A DNA stretch of 64,000 nt, from NCBI RefSeq assembly GCF_003459505.1, contig NZ_QRWD01000007.1:62001-126000 (forward strand), in the 5' to 3' direction. Both the position numbers and the translations under genes were made by a program. Below are positions 41,225 through 50,351 of this stretch, in pieces. This DNA comes from Collinsella sp. AF20-14LB (GTDB lineage: Bacteria; Actinomycetota; Coriobacteriia; Coriobacteriales; Coriobacteriaceae). Under the pieces are notes generated by a model that was not told the DNA's origin, did no database searches, and worked only from the letters and a program-made list of their open reading frames with translations. Numbering within the stretch: position 1 is the first letter of the stretch; each line of letters starts with the position of its first letter.

Positions 41225-41641
41225 CTACGCCTCGCGCTCGACCTCACTCACGCATTCGTTCTTGATGGTGCCAACGAGCGCCTGCAGCGCATCGACCACG
41301 TGCGGGCGAATGTCCCCGCCGATAAGCACGAGCATGATGTCGTCACCTACGGCAAGCTCGCCGCTTGCCAGCCACACACGCACATAGCCGATACCCGGCA
41401 TCGCGCGCGTGGCCTCGATAGCAGACCGTACCTTTTCGGCGTCGTAGTCAAAGACCATGCCGCCCACCCTGTGGCCTGGCGCCACGCCATCGGTCTCGAC
41501 TCCGCGCACCTCGGCCTTGGGCGTCGCGCGCACCACACCGTTATGCGTCAGATACATCCCACAGCCTGCCGCCGAAGCATCGGCCTTGGCCTCGCGCAGC
41601 CAAGCATCAATCGAAGGCATCAATTTGCCACTCTCGAGCAT
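41225..41641 (-). CDS. MoaE-like protein (molybdopterin synthase large subunit fold), divergent
   Basis: 138 residues. The run NGVVRATPKAEVRGV...VGGMVFDYDAEKVRSAIEATRAMPGIGYVRVWLASGELAVGDDIMLVLIGGDIR parallels MoaE (G.VR, YE, HR.G.L..Ge). The conserved HRxG reads VWLASG, and catalytic Lys/Arg positions are altered, so activity is uncertain. No moaD or other molybdenum-cofactor gene is near. Two adjacent ATGs are possible; 41641 gives better spacing from AAGGGAG. Followed by the bidirectional terminator. Confidence 0.6.
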   Translation of the reverse strand: MLESGKLMPSIDAWLREAKADASAAGCGMYLTHNGVVRATPKAEVRGVETDGVAPGHRVGGMVFDYDAEKVRSAIEATRAMPGIGYVRVWLASGELAVGDDIMLVLIGGDIRPHVVDALQALVGTIKNECVSEVEREA

Positions 41642-41708
41642 CATTTCTCCCTTACCGTCGTCGAGTAGCCAATTTGGGACGGGGCCTTTTTAGCTACTCT
41701 CGAACAAC

Positions 41709-42707
41709 TTATTCCTCGACCGGCGTGAGCACCATGACGGCGCGTGTGTTGCTCAGCGACAGCGAACGACAGGTCACAAGCGTTACAACCTTAGTTGCCG
41801 AGGCGGCGCGATCGCCCGCATCACTCGCCACGGCGGAAGCGCCGTCGAGCATCTCGGACAGGTAGTTCTTGAGTCCGTCGTCGCCCTCAAAATTGGTCGT
41901 GCGCGCCTTGGCATACGTGTCCTCGACCACCTTGGTCGCCAGCGGACGCAGCTTATACGTCGCATCGCGCGTGATGTAGTACACAAACTCGATGCTATCG
42001 AACGTCGCCTGATCAGTGGTGTCCGAAATCACGTTGAACATCGATCCGTCGTTCATATGGTGGCCGTAGATCGTGGTCTGCTGGTCGACCATTCCCGGCG
42101 CGGTGTCATCGCTATCCAGGAAAATGGCACCGGACGCGTTAGCCGTTCCGTCGAACAGCGTGTTGAGGTATTTGGAGTTGTTGTTGGTCTGCACCACGGG
42201 ATAGTTGATGTTGGTTCCCGGCACGTAAATCCAACCCACAATCTCGGGGTTCGTCTGAGCAAGCGCATCAAAGTCGATAATCGGCACGCCGCTGGCATCC
42301 TTATCGCTTACATATTGCTTCTCGATTTTCTGATACGAATCGCTCGCCTGCTTATAGCCAATCTGGGCATTAATAAAAATAGCGGCGGCGGCGACAATCA
42401 GACCGATACCGATGATGATGAGCAGAATGGGAATAATGGAGCGGCGCTTTTTGCGCGGCGGCTCGGTGCAATCCGACGGCGCGGCATGCGATGAAGACCG
42501 GGGCGGCTTCTTAGCGGAGCTATAAGACGAAGGACGATATGCGGCCGGCGCGTCCTGTCGACGATGCGTCGCCGGTGTCACGGGGCGCGGCGCGCGCGGC
42601 TGCTGAGGAGAGGATGTCCGACCCTGCTGTGCCGCACGGGCAGCACCTGGCTTCGACGGATCGGGAATCTGAGAAGCCTTGAATCGTTTTCCCTGATAAT
42701 CGGACAT
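41709..42707 (-). CDS. srtB: Sortase, class B-type
   Basis: 332 residues. An unusually long Pro/Ser/Arg-rich cytoplasmic tail (1-89) precedes one membrane anchor (90-112). The sortase fold has PEIVGWIYVPGTNINYPVVQ, YGHHM (His216/217), VVTLVTC (Cys313) and TRAVMVL (Arg322), the catalytic triad. The GWIyvpgT..nyPvvQ and YGHHM phrases are class B-like. It cleaves sorting signals and attaches proteins to the wall; a protein with an IPNTG signal is encoded two genes upstream. Located 35 nt downstream of purE on the same strand. Confidence 0.9.
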   Translation of the reverse strand: MSDYQGKRFKASQIPDPSKPGAARAAQQGRTSSPQQPRAPRPVTPATHRRQDAPAAYRPSSYSSAKKPPRSSSHAAPSDCTEPPRKKRRSIIPILLIIIGIGLIVAAAAIFINAQIGYKQASDSYQKIEKQYVSDKDASGVPIIDFDALAQTNPEIVGWIYVPGTNINYPVVQTNNNSKYLNTLFDGTANASGAIFLDSDDTAPGMVDQQTTIYGHHMNDGSMFNVISDTTDQATFDSIEFVYYITRDATYKLRPLATKVVEDTYAKARTTNFEGDDGLKNYLSEMLDGASAVASDAGDRAASATKVVTLVTCRSLSLSNTRAVMVLTPVEE

Positions 42708-42742
42708 GGCTCTCCTTATACTGCGGTGAAACGGCGGAACGC

Positions 42743-43207
42743 TTAGGCGTCAGCCATCTCCTGCTTCATCTTCTCGATAACCTTGCGGTACTCGGGGTCG
42801 CAAGCACCCAGAATCTGTGTGGCATAGATGGCGGCGTTCTTGGCGCCGTTGATGGCAACGCAGGCCACGGGCACGCCCGAAGGCATCTGCACCATCGATA
42901 GCAGCGAATCCATGCCGCCCAGGTCACTCGTCTTCATAGGCACGCCGATAACCGGCAGCGGCGTAAAGGCAGCCACGACACCACCCAGGTGAGCGGCCTT
43001 GCCGGCGGCGGCGATAATCACTTTGATACCGCGATCGGCGGCAGTCGAAGCCCACTCGTGGACCTTCGCCGGTGTGCGGTGTGCGCTCGCAATGACAAGC
43101 TCATAGGGCACGCCCAGCGCCTCGAGCTCGGCGGTGCAACCTTCCATAACACCCAGATCGGACTTGGAGCCCATGATGATCCCGACAACCGGCTTTTGAT
43201 CTGCCAT
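42743..43207 (-). CDS. purE: N5-carboxyaminoimidazole ribonucleotide mutase
   Basis: 154 residues, class I PurE. GIIMGSKSDLGVM, ASAHRTP and AAGKAAHLGGVVA (with active-site His) are intact. It converts N5-CAIR to CAIR. No purK is adjacent. The ATG at 43207 is preferred (GGAGG 9 nt upstream); a TTG 6 nt earlier is too close. It lies apart from purF-M-N. Confidence 0.95.
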   Translation of the reverse strand: MADQKPVVGIIMGSKSDLGVMEGCTAELEALGVPYELVIASAHRTPAKVHEWASTAADRGIKVIIAAAGKAAHLGGVVAAFTPLPVIGVPMKTSDLGGMDSLLSMVQMPSGVPVACVAINGAKNAAIYATQILGACDPEYRKVIEKMKQEMADA

Positions 43208-43365
43208 AAACAAAGACCTCCTGTTGAGAGCGGCGACGCGGCGGATCCGCGACCCTTAACTGCAAATAATTCAAGTATAGCCGCCGATGCCGATGTGTTC
43301 GACGGAAGACGGAACGCTTTGCGAGATTAAGGCCGAAGGGTCGAGGCTTTCTGCCTACATTCAAA

Positions 43366-43406
43366 AAGCGTGCCCACCGTCCTTGGGTGGGACGGCGGGC
43401 ACGCTT
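43366..43406 (-). terminator. Terminator of the GH31 gene
   Basis: AAGCGTGCCC(A)CCGTCC and its complement form a ~17-bp stem; on the minus strand five T follow. It begins 18 nt after the GH31 stop. Confidence 0.92.
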
Positions 43407-43424
43407 GCTTAGCTGTTGCTGGGG

Positions 43425-46400
43425 CTACTTAGCCTTGCTGCGACGATGGAAGAAAGCGCCGATCGCGGCGATGATGGCGCCAAGACCACCGACGGTCGCG
43501 ACGGTCGCCGCCGTCTGGTCTCCGGTATTGGGAATCGCCGAACCGTTCTTCTTGCTGCCCTGGGCCTTGTCGCCTGCGGGCTTGCCCGCCTGGTTGCCGC
43601 CGTTCGAGCCATTGCCGGAACCCTGGTTGCCCGAGCCGCCCTGATTGCCGGAATCGGCATCCTTGAGGCTCTCAATAGCCAGCTTGAGCTGGTCATAGGC
43701 CGCCTGGAGCTGGGTCTCGGAAGCATTCTCATCACCCAAGACGTCCTCGGCGTAGGTAATGGCATCCGTCAGGGCCTTGACAGACTCGGCCGTCTTGCCC
43801 CTGGTGTCAGCCTCCTTCGCCTGCTTGACCAGGGCCTTGAGCTGCTTCTTAGTCGGATTCTCGACCGGGGCCACCGGGGTCTTCTCGAGCGCGCCGCGGG
43901 CGCTCTCGAGCGCCCTGAGCGCCTGGTCGACCTCGTCCTGCGTGGCGTTCTCGTCGCTCAAGATGGCGCGGGCGCTCGCCAGGGCATTCTCGAGCGCCGT
44001 CCAGGAGGCCTCGGTGTAGTCACCGGCCTTGAGGTCGCCGGCAGCAACCTCGGCATCAACCTTTTCGACCGCGGTAGCGAGATCATCCTTCGCCACCGGA
44101 TCGGGGACGGCCGTACCGTAGAACTTGAGCTCCGCCATGCTGCAGTAGGCATCAACGTTGCCACCGCCGGCGTGAATCACCTTGACGGTCACGTAGCGAC
44201 CGCGCGCGGCGCCAAAGCTCATCTGTTTCCAGTCGCCACGGTCGGTGAGCACGTGGCCGTCGTTGTCGAAGGCGAACGTACCCATCGACGCGGCGGTGCC
44301 CATCTCATAACCGTCGGCAGTGTCGGAGACCAGTATCTCGGCCTCGAAGATATCGCCGTTAGTGCCGCCGTCCTGGCGCGGCAGGAATGTAACGTCGGTG
44401 AGATCGTAGTCGCGGCCCAGGTCGACACTCAGATACTGGGGCATACCGGTCCCATGGGCCCAGTCGCTGTGCCAAAGCGTCCGCTCGTCGCCGTCGAGAG
44501 CGTTGACGGCGTTGCTGCCCTCGTAGTCGGCTTCACTCGAGAAGCCGGCCACCTTGACGTTCTTGCGGTTCTCGGGCGTGTTGATGAGGATCTTCTCATC
44601 GACAGGGCGCATCTTGAGGCCGTCGATTGCCTTCTCGATCTTGGCTGTGGCGTCTGCGACATCCTTCTTGCTATAGCTGCCTTGGCCGCCGTCGAGGAGC
44701 TTCTGAGCCGCCTCGACCGCAGCGGTGAGAGCTGCATAGGAATCCTTAGTGTAGACGGACTCGCTGTAGCCCGCGGCCTTGGAAAGCGCTGCCACGAGCG
44801 CAGAGGTATCGACACCAGCCTTGACCTCGACCTCATAGGATGCGGTCTTGGAGGGGTCGAGTACCGACGCCACCGTGATCTTTGCCTTGCCGGCCTTGTT
44901 GGCACGCAGGTAGTAGCTCACGCTATCGCCAGCCTGAACAGCGGAGACGCTTACCACAGAGGGGTCGGAGCTCTCGACCGTCACATAGGGGTAGCCGGCG
45001 CTCTCAGGCGTGGCCTTGGCGTCGACGAGCGTAACGTCGCCTTCAAAGAACTCGGTCTGGTTCTTGCCTAGTTCGACACCCTCGATGGCCTCGACACCCT
45101 GCGTGTAGTTGAAGTTGACCTCACGCAGTGTGAGCATCTGGTCACCCGATGCCTCAAGCGGCGTGACCTCGACCTTGGTCGCCTTCTTGCCCTTGTTCTC
45201 GGCAGAGAGGCCAAAGGCGTAGCGAGCCCGGAAGGAATCGTACTCCCCGCCCGCGAACTCTTGGGTCGAGCCATCCTCGAACGTCACGACAGCCTTGATC
45301 TTCTGCACGGTTCCGTTGCCACCGTTGCGGTTAACGACCTCGACACTATCGAGTTTCGACGGCGTCTTAAATGCGAATGTCATCGTGGTGGGAAGCTTCA
45401 CGTAACTCGGAAGCTTACCCTCGCTGTCCCAGTTGCCGCTCCAGTTCCATAGGAACTCAAAGCCGTTGTCGCCCTCGTTATTATCGAACAGCGCGTTATA
45501 GCTCTTCTGCTGGATAAGTTTCTCGACGTTGGTCCCGTCGTCGGTCGTGAGCTCATCGTTGGTCATCGTGATGCTGAAGGCATCCTGACCGTACTCGGCG
45601 ACCGTTGGCTGAGGAACAACCGGCATCGTCACCGTGCCGTCGCTCGCAAACTCAAGTGCGTCGCATGCCGGACCGATGAGCCAAGATGTCGAGGGCAGTT
45701 CGACCTTGCCGGCGGTCTTGGCCTTGAGCTTGAAACTCGCCACCGCGCCGGTACCGTTGTAGAGCTTGCCATCGCCGCGGTTGGCAAAGGCGAGATTGAT
45801 AGTCTGCGTTCTGTCCGCGAACTGGACCTTCTCGCGAGACAGGTTCTCCATGCCGGCAGTCGAGCCGTCCTGCGCGATGCTCTCGGACACAAACTCGAAC
45901 TGGTCGCTCTTGAAGTTGACGAGAGCGCCCAGGGCGTTGACGTTCTTGGCGTCGGCCGCATAGACATCAACGGTGATCTCATCACCGGCCTCGACCTCGG
46001 TCTTGCTCGGAATCACCGCGAGCGAACCGGCGACCTTGCCCTTTTGTTTAGTGCCGCCGTCAAGACCCGCCATGGTGAACGAGTAATCGTAGACGTCGTA
46101 AACGCCGTTATCGTTGAGGTCGGCGAAGTGGTCGCGGATCTGCGAACCGAACGTCGGGGTATCGGGCTCGCGATTCTCGAGGCCCAGATAGTTCTTCATG
46201 TTGGAGTAGTCTCCGTCGGAGATCGTGGCCTTGTTGAGGTTGGAGCCCACGGCGAAGCCATCCGTGCCGTCGGTCTTGTAGATGGCAATCTCGGACGCGG
46301 AGAAGAAATTGCCGACCGAGGCGAGCGGTGTCATGCGCACGTAACGGGCGGCCACAGTGCCGTCAAACGCTACCGTCTTACAATCAGCGGAACGTGCCCA

Positions 46401-49400
46401 ATCGACCTCCCGGCTCGTCCAGTGGACGCCATCGAGACTCGTCTCAACACGCATCTTGGTCACAGTGCCGTTGCCGGCGTCATCGCGCGGATAGTACTCG
46501 AGCTTATCGAGCTTGTAAGCGCGTCCATAGTCAACGGTAAGCGCCTTGCCCAGATCGTTGCCACCGGAGTGGAAACCGCCGTCGCCCGACTGGAACTCAT
46601 GGTCGAAGGCGAGCTCGGCCTTATGGCTGCCGTAAAGTGAGCCCTCCCAGGTGATTTGCTCGGCGTCGGGGACGTTCCGCCACGGATCGAGTGCGGAGTT
46701 CGCCTCGAGCACATCGCTCCAGGCGGAGTAACCCTCGGCGTTGCGCGAACGAATCTGGTAGGTGTGCTTGCTATTGTAGGCGAGGTCGGTGTGCGTGAAC
46801 TCGGCCGCATCACCCACGGCAAACACAGTGCCGTCGACCTTAAGGTCGTAGGAGGTAGCACCATCGACCTTTCCCCAGGTGAGCTTGATGCTCGTTGGGG
46901 TCGTGACGTCCTCGGGGGCAGCAAGGTTCGTGGGTGCGGAGAGGTTCTCGTTGAGGCGATCGGCCGTGAGCGTGGCGTCGGCATTCACGAAACCGCCCAG
47001 CTCAAGCGTCTGCGCCGCTGCAGCAACATCGGTCTTCGCGAACTTGACGTAGACCTTGGGGTTCGTGGTGATCTTGGTGTTGTTAAAGCTCTCGCCCTGC
47101 TCGGCCTCGGTGCCGTCCGCATCGCTGCCGTAGTGGTTGAGGTTGGGGGTCTCGCTGTAGAAGTAGACCGCCTGGCCGGCCTCGGGGGTCGCGGCGTCAA
47201 AGGTCTCCTGCGAGTCGACCTCAACCACGTTGAGTGCGGATCCGCCGTTCTTGGCGACAACGCTCGTGGGCTTGGCGGACACATTGGCCACGAAGGTCGT
47301 GGTGCGGTTGGAGTCGTAGCCGTTGTAGCCGCCCTTCGAGGCCTCGGCGGTAAAGGTCGCGGTGCCGCCTGCGGCCTTGGAGCTGTAGACGGTGCTCACA
47401 TGCTCACCGTAGGAGATATTGTCGATCGTGCCGTAGGAATCGTCCTCAGTCGTGTTGTTTTCGATGGAGGAGCCGTCGTCCTCGTACTGCGTAAAGGTGC
47501 CGTCGCCCTCGGTGGCGAAGAACTCGACGATACGCTGACTGCGGTCGGTACCCTTGGTGTTGGTGTCGCTCACTGCCTCGGGGTTGTTGTTCTCGGCGTA
47601 CATCGGCACGATAGCGTTGGCCTTCACAAACAGCGGCAGCTTCCAAAGCGGAGCCTCGTAGTTGTTGAGAACCTGGCCGCCGCGATACTGCTTACCCGAG
47701 AAGTAGTCGATCCAGATGGTGGGATTCTCGTCGGTGCCGTAGTTGGGGAGGTAGATCCCATTGCGAATGTCGTTGCCGTTCTCATCTGCCTGGGTATCCT
47801 GATACACCGGTGCCACTAGGAAGTTCTCACCGAACATATACTGGTACTGCGTCGAAGTGCTTGCGGCGTACTCGGAGTTGTCGGAAAGCAGCATGGCGCG
47901 GATCATGGGCAGGCCGGCATCGCCGTTACCCGTGTCGATGTTGGCCGCCGAGGCCGCGCTCGTGTAGATATAGGGCATAAGCTGCGCCTTGAGCTTGAGG
48001 TAGAAGCGCGAGATGCCTGTGTAGGGATCGCCGTGCGTCATGGGCGATTTGCGGTAGGTGCCCCAACCGTCCATGTCAAGCATAGAGGGGGTGAACGTCT
48101 TCCACTGGTAGTCACGCGCAGAGATGATGGGGTCGCCGCCAAAGATGCCATCCATGTCGGAGCCGATGTTGGGGTTGCCCGAAAGACTCTGACCGATATA
48201 CGTGGGGATATGGAAGCGAATGTACTCCCAGTTACCGCCATACTGGTCGCCGGTCCAAATGCCACCAAAGCGCTGCGTGCCGGCCCAACCATCGAGCGTG
48301 ATGATGTTGGGGCGCTTGTTAGCGCCGGTCGTCACCGTGTCATAAGCTGTCTTGATGCCATTAAGACCAAAGGAGTAGCCAGATCCAACCCAGGCAACGT
48401 CGGTCTTAAGGGTAGTGATGCCTCCCGTCTTGACCTCGGCGTCGAAGTCGCGAAGCAGATGCCACGGGGTCTCGGAGTTGCTGTCGGGCTCAAGGTTGGA
48501 CTGGGTCCACAAGCCCGTGTTCACACCCTTGGAGTTGGCATACTCGGTGAACTTCTTAAGGTTGTCGACATTGGCACGCACGGCGTTAAGACGGTCAGCC
48601 GAGCTCGTTCCGTCGGAGTTGACGCCGCCGGTCTTGTAGTAACCGTTCTGGCCATAGCCGGCGCCGTAGCCGTCGTTCGGCAGGAACCAACCGAGCGGCA
48701 TGTCGTTGTCCTCGTAGTCATCGATAACCTGCCGAGCAGAGAACTGGCGGTCGAAATCGGTCGCTTTCATGTTCTCGGTATCAACCGAAGGGCCCTCACC
48801 GTTGAGCGTCTCGGCCGCAAGTGTGCCGTCGAGCTTGTAGCCCGTCGACATGCCAGACTCGTACTTAACGTCGCCCTTCTCGCTCGAGGACTTGCTGCCC
48901 TTGGTCTCCCACTTCTTTTGACCCGAGGTCGTTGACCAGCCATCACGGTTATAGGCATTAAGATGACCAAGGTAGAACCCGTATTCGGGCAGCAGTACCG
49001 GGTTACCGGTCACCTTGTAGTAGTCCTGCAGCATCTCGGTTGCCACGTTCGAAGCGCCCTCGTTGGTCGCCACGAAGTAGTAGGCATCAAACTCATTCTC
49101 GCTGTGCAAAGTCGTGACCGTCGATGAGTCCGTGGACCCGAAGTCGTAGGAACCCTCTGCAAACGTGTTTCGGAGTACGCCGTAGCCGTCACTCGTCCAA
49201 TAAAACGGGTTGGGCGAGGCAACGCCGCCATCGGTCCAGTTGTTCGTGTTGGAGATGGCGATGGTCTGGTTGGTGTGCAGGAAGCGTCCGTTCTGGGTGC
49301 CGCCGCCAAAGAAGTTCTCGGACTTCTCCTTGGCGAGCGTCTGGACGGTACCCTTCTTATCAAGGTCGAGGGACGCGGACTCGGAAACCACGACACGGTC

Positions 49401-49838
49401 GCCTGACTTGATACTCATCTTGCCAGTCGCCTTGTCCAGGATCACGGTCGCCTTTCCGCCGGTGATCTCGATAGCGTCGCCCTTGTCGGCAACCGTCGCA
49501 CTCGGCTTGCTGTAGGTGTCCGAGGTATCGGGCTGAGCCTGGATCTTAGCCGTGTGGGACTTACTGCGCGGTGTGGCGTAATCGGAAAACTCACCCTTGG
49601 GGTCGACGTTATAACGGAAAATACCGTCCTCGAGGAACGTAATACGGCCCTTGATGCCGTCAGCGAAATCGATGTCGACGACATTCGAGGCAGACTGGGA
49701 CACGGTCGCCGAGTCGACGCCCTTGAGTGGCGTGGCAATCGCCTGCTGGGGATTGGCAAACACGAGCGTCGCTGCAGTGGCAACGAGGACCGCGCTTCCC
49801 TTCACCCACCGTTTCGTAAAAATGGAATTCCTGCGCAT
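43425..49838 (-). CDS. Giant wall-anchored GH31 glycosidase with Fn3, F5/8C, cohesin/dockerin-like, Big and FIVAR modules
   Basis: 2137 residues. Signal peptide (1-~36, MRRNSIFTKRW...ANPQQAIA) is followed by a GH31 N-terminal sandwich and catalytic barrel (about 130-800): KTDVAWVGSGYSF (Asp480, likely nucleophile), WTGDQYGGNW (Asp531, likely acid/base), GSDMDGIFGG. Then Fn3 (~964-1049), F5/8C/CBM32 (~1050-1190), an EF-hand dockerin-like DLNDNGVYDVYDYSF (~1240), a cohesin-like domain (~1266-1413), a sugar-binding-like region (~1416-1580), Big-type (~1586-1672), FIVAR (~1674-1743), F5/8C (~1746-1909), two FIVAR (~1912-2059), a Gly/Asn linker and IPNTG (2102) plus membrane helix. It resembles gut GH31 alpha-N-acetylgalactosaminidases, so mucin O-glycan cleavage is inferred. 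Start chosen by AAAGGAG. Confidence 0.9.
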   Translation of the reverse strand: MRRNSIFTKRWVKGSAVLVATAATLVFANPQQAIATPLKGVDSATVSQSASNVVDIDFADGIKGRITFLEDGIFRYNVDPKGEFSDYATPRSKSHTAKIQAQPDTSDTYSKPSATVADKGDAIEITGGKATVILDKATGKMSIKSGDRVVVSESASLDLDKKGTVQTLAKEKSENFFGGGTQNGRFLHTNQTIAISNTNNWTDGGVASPNPFYWTSDGYGVLRNTFAEGSYDFGSTDSSTVTTLHSENEFDAYYFVATNEGASNVATEMLQDYYKVTGNPVLLPEYGFYLGHLNAYNRDGWSTTSGQKKWETKGSKSSSEKGDVKYESGMSTGYKLDGTLAAETLNGEGPSVDTENMKATDFDRQFSARQVIDDYEDNDMPLGWFLPNDGYGAGYGQNGYYKTGGVNSDGTSSADRLNAVRANVDNLKKFTEYANSKGVNTGLWTQSNLEPDSNSETPWHLLRDFDAEVKTGGITTLKTDVAWVGSGYSFGLNGIKTAYDTVTTGANKRPNIITLDGWAGTQRFGGIWTGDQYGGNWEYIRFHIPTYIGQSLSGNPNIGSDMDGIFGGDPIISARDYQWKTFTPSMLDMDGWGTYRKSPMTHGDPYTGISRFYLKLKAQLMPYIYTSAASAANIDTGNGDAGLPMIRAMLLSDNSEYAASTSTQYQYMFGENFLVAPVYQDTQADENGNDIRNGIYLPNYGTDENPTIWIDYFSGKQYRGGQVLNNYEAPLWKLPLFVKANAIVPMYAENNNPEAVSDTNTKGTDRSQRIVEFFATEGDGTFTQYEDDGSSIENNTTEDDSYGTIDNISYGEHVSTVYSSKAAGGTATFTAEASKGGYNGYDSNRTTTFVANVSAKPTSVVAKNGGSALNVVEVDSQETFDAATPEAGQAVYFYSETPNLNHYGSDADGTEAEQGESFNNTKITTNPKVYVKFAKTDVAAAAQTLELGGFVNADATLTADRLNENLSAPTNLAAPEDVTTPTSIKLTWGKVDGATSYDLKVDGTVFAVGDAAEFTHTDLAYNSKHTYQIRSRNAEGYSAWSDVLEANSALDPWRNVPDAEQITWEGSLYGSHKAELAFDHEFQSGDGGFHSGGNDLGKALTVDYGRAYKLDKLEYYPRDDAGNGTVTKMRVETSLDGVHWTSREVDWARSADCKTVAFDGTVAARYVRMTPLASVGNFFSASEIAIYKTDGTDGFAVGSNLNKATISDGDYSNMKNYLGLENREPDTPTFGSQIRDHFADLNDNGVYDVYDYSFTMAGLDGGTKQKGKVAGSLAVIPSKTEVEAGDEITVDVYAADAKNVNALGALVNFKSDQFEFVSESIAQDGSTAGMENLSREKVQFADRTQTINLAFANRGDGKLYNGTGAVASFKLKAKTAGKVELPSTSWLIGPACDALEFASDGTVTMPVVPQPTVAEYGQDAFSITMTNDELTTDDGTNVEKLIQQKSYNALFDNNEGDNGFEFLWNWSGNWDSEGKLPSYVKLPTTMTFAFKTPSKLDSVEVVNRNGGNGTVQKIKAVVTFEDGSTQEFAGGEYDSFRARYAFGLSAENKGKKATKVEVTPLEASGDQMLTLREVNFNYTQGVEAIEGVELGKNQTEFFEGDVTLVDAKATPESAGYPYVTVESSDPSVVSVSAVQAGDSVSYYLRANKAGKAKITVASVLDPSKTASYEVEVKAGVDTSALVAALSKAAGYSESVYTKDSYAALTAAVEAAQKLLDGGQGSYSKKDVADATAKIEKAIDGLKMRPVDEKILINTPENRKNVKVAGFSSEADYEGSNAVNALDGDERTLWHSDWAHGTGMPQYLSVDLGRDYDLTDVTFLPRQDGGTNGDIFEAEILVSDTADGYEMGTAASMGTFAFDNDGHVLTDRGDWKQMSFGAARGRYVTVKVIHAGGGNVDAYCSMAELKFYGTAVPDPVAKDDLATAVEKVDAEVAAGDLKAGDYTEASWTALENALASARAILSDENATQDEVDQALRALESARGALEKTPVAPVENPTKKQLKALVKQAKEADTRGKTAESVKALTDAITYAEDVLGDENASETQLQAAYDQLKLAIESLKDADSGNQGGSGNQGSGNGSNGGNQAGKPAGDKAQGSKKNGSAIPNTGDQTAATVATVGGLGAIIAAIGAFFHRRSKAK

Positions 49839-49965
49839 CTGGTCTCCTTTCTTCCGACATGCTGAGGTGCCGAGGACGCCCCCCCCGGCAGCATGGGAAA
49901 ACGTATCAAACGGAGATGTTCGGTACATTCCGCACAATGGGGGCCACCCGTTACCAAGGGGCCAA

Positions 49966-49979
49966 CTGGTAGTAACCAG
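49966..49979. promoter_or_regulatory. Putative operator upstream of the GH31 gene
   Basis: CTGGT-AGTA-ACCAG is a perfect interrupted palindrome 127 nt upstream of the GH31 start, next to a related GTTACCAAGG half-site. Another perfect palindrome ACCAATTGGT lies at 50093-50102. The MarR gene nearby is a possible binder. The 512-bp gap 49839-50351 otherwise holds only the hairpin at 50164. Confidence 0.4.
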
Positions 49980-50163
49980 ATAGCCACCTACTAGGTCATA
50001 TCAATATATGGGAGCACTTGCGCACCCAAGTTCGGAATTCTCCCAGCGGCAGTAAAATAAGCGTCAACGGCAAGGTGGGCTTAATAAGCCATACCAATTG
50101 GTTCTTCAGTCAAATACCAATCTAGCAAAAATGTACTGTTTATCTGGTATTACACAGACCATA

Positions 50164-50209
50164 CCTTTCCCTCGGGAACTGGGCTTCGCGAAGTTTTCCG
50201 AGGGAAAGG
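50164..50209. repeat. Hairpin repeat with CTTCGCGAAG apex, copy 1
   Basis: CCTTTCCCTCGG / CCGAGGGAAAGG form a perfect 12-bp stem around GAACTGGGCTTCGCGAAGTTTT. A second copy in reverse orientation is at 55389-55473 with T for C changes matched on both arms (TTTCTCTCGG / CCGAGAGAAA). Confidence 0.8.
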
Positions 50210-50351
50210 CTCAGCCGCCATCCTGCGACCTACCGGGGATTGCCATGACGTACGTTGGCTGATTTGGTTTGGAATGAGATGTTGACGGTGGCTGATGGGC
50301 ACAATTGGCCCGGATGCATTTCAAGATGCACCTAAATGTCTGTCTTTATCC

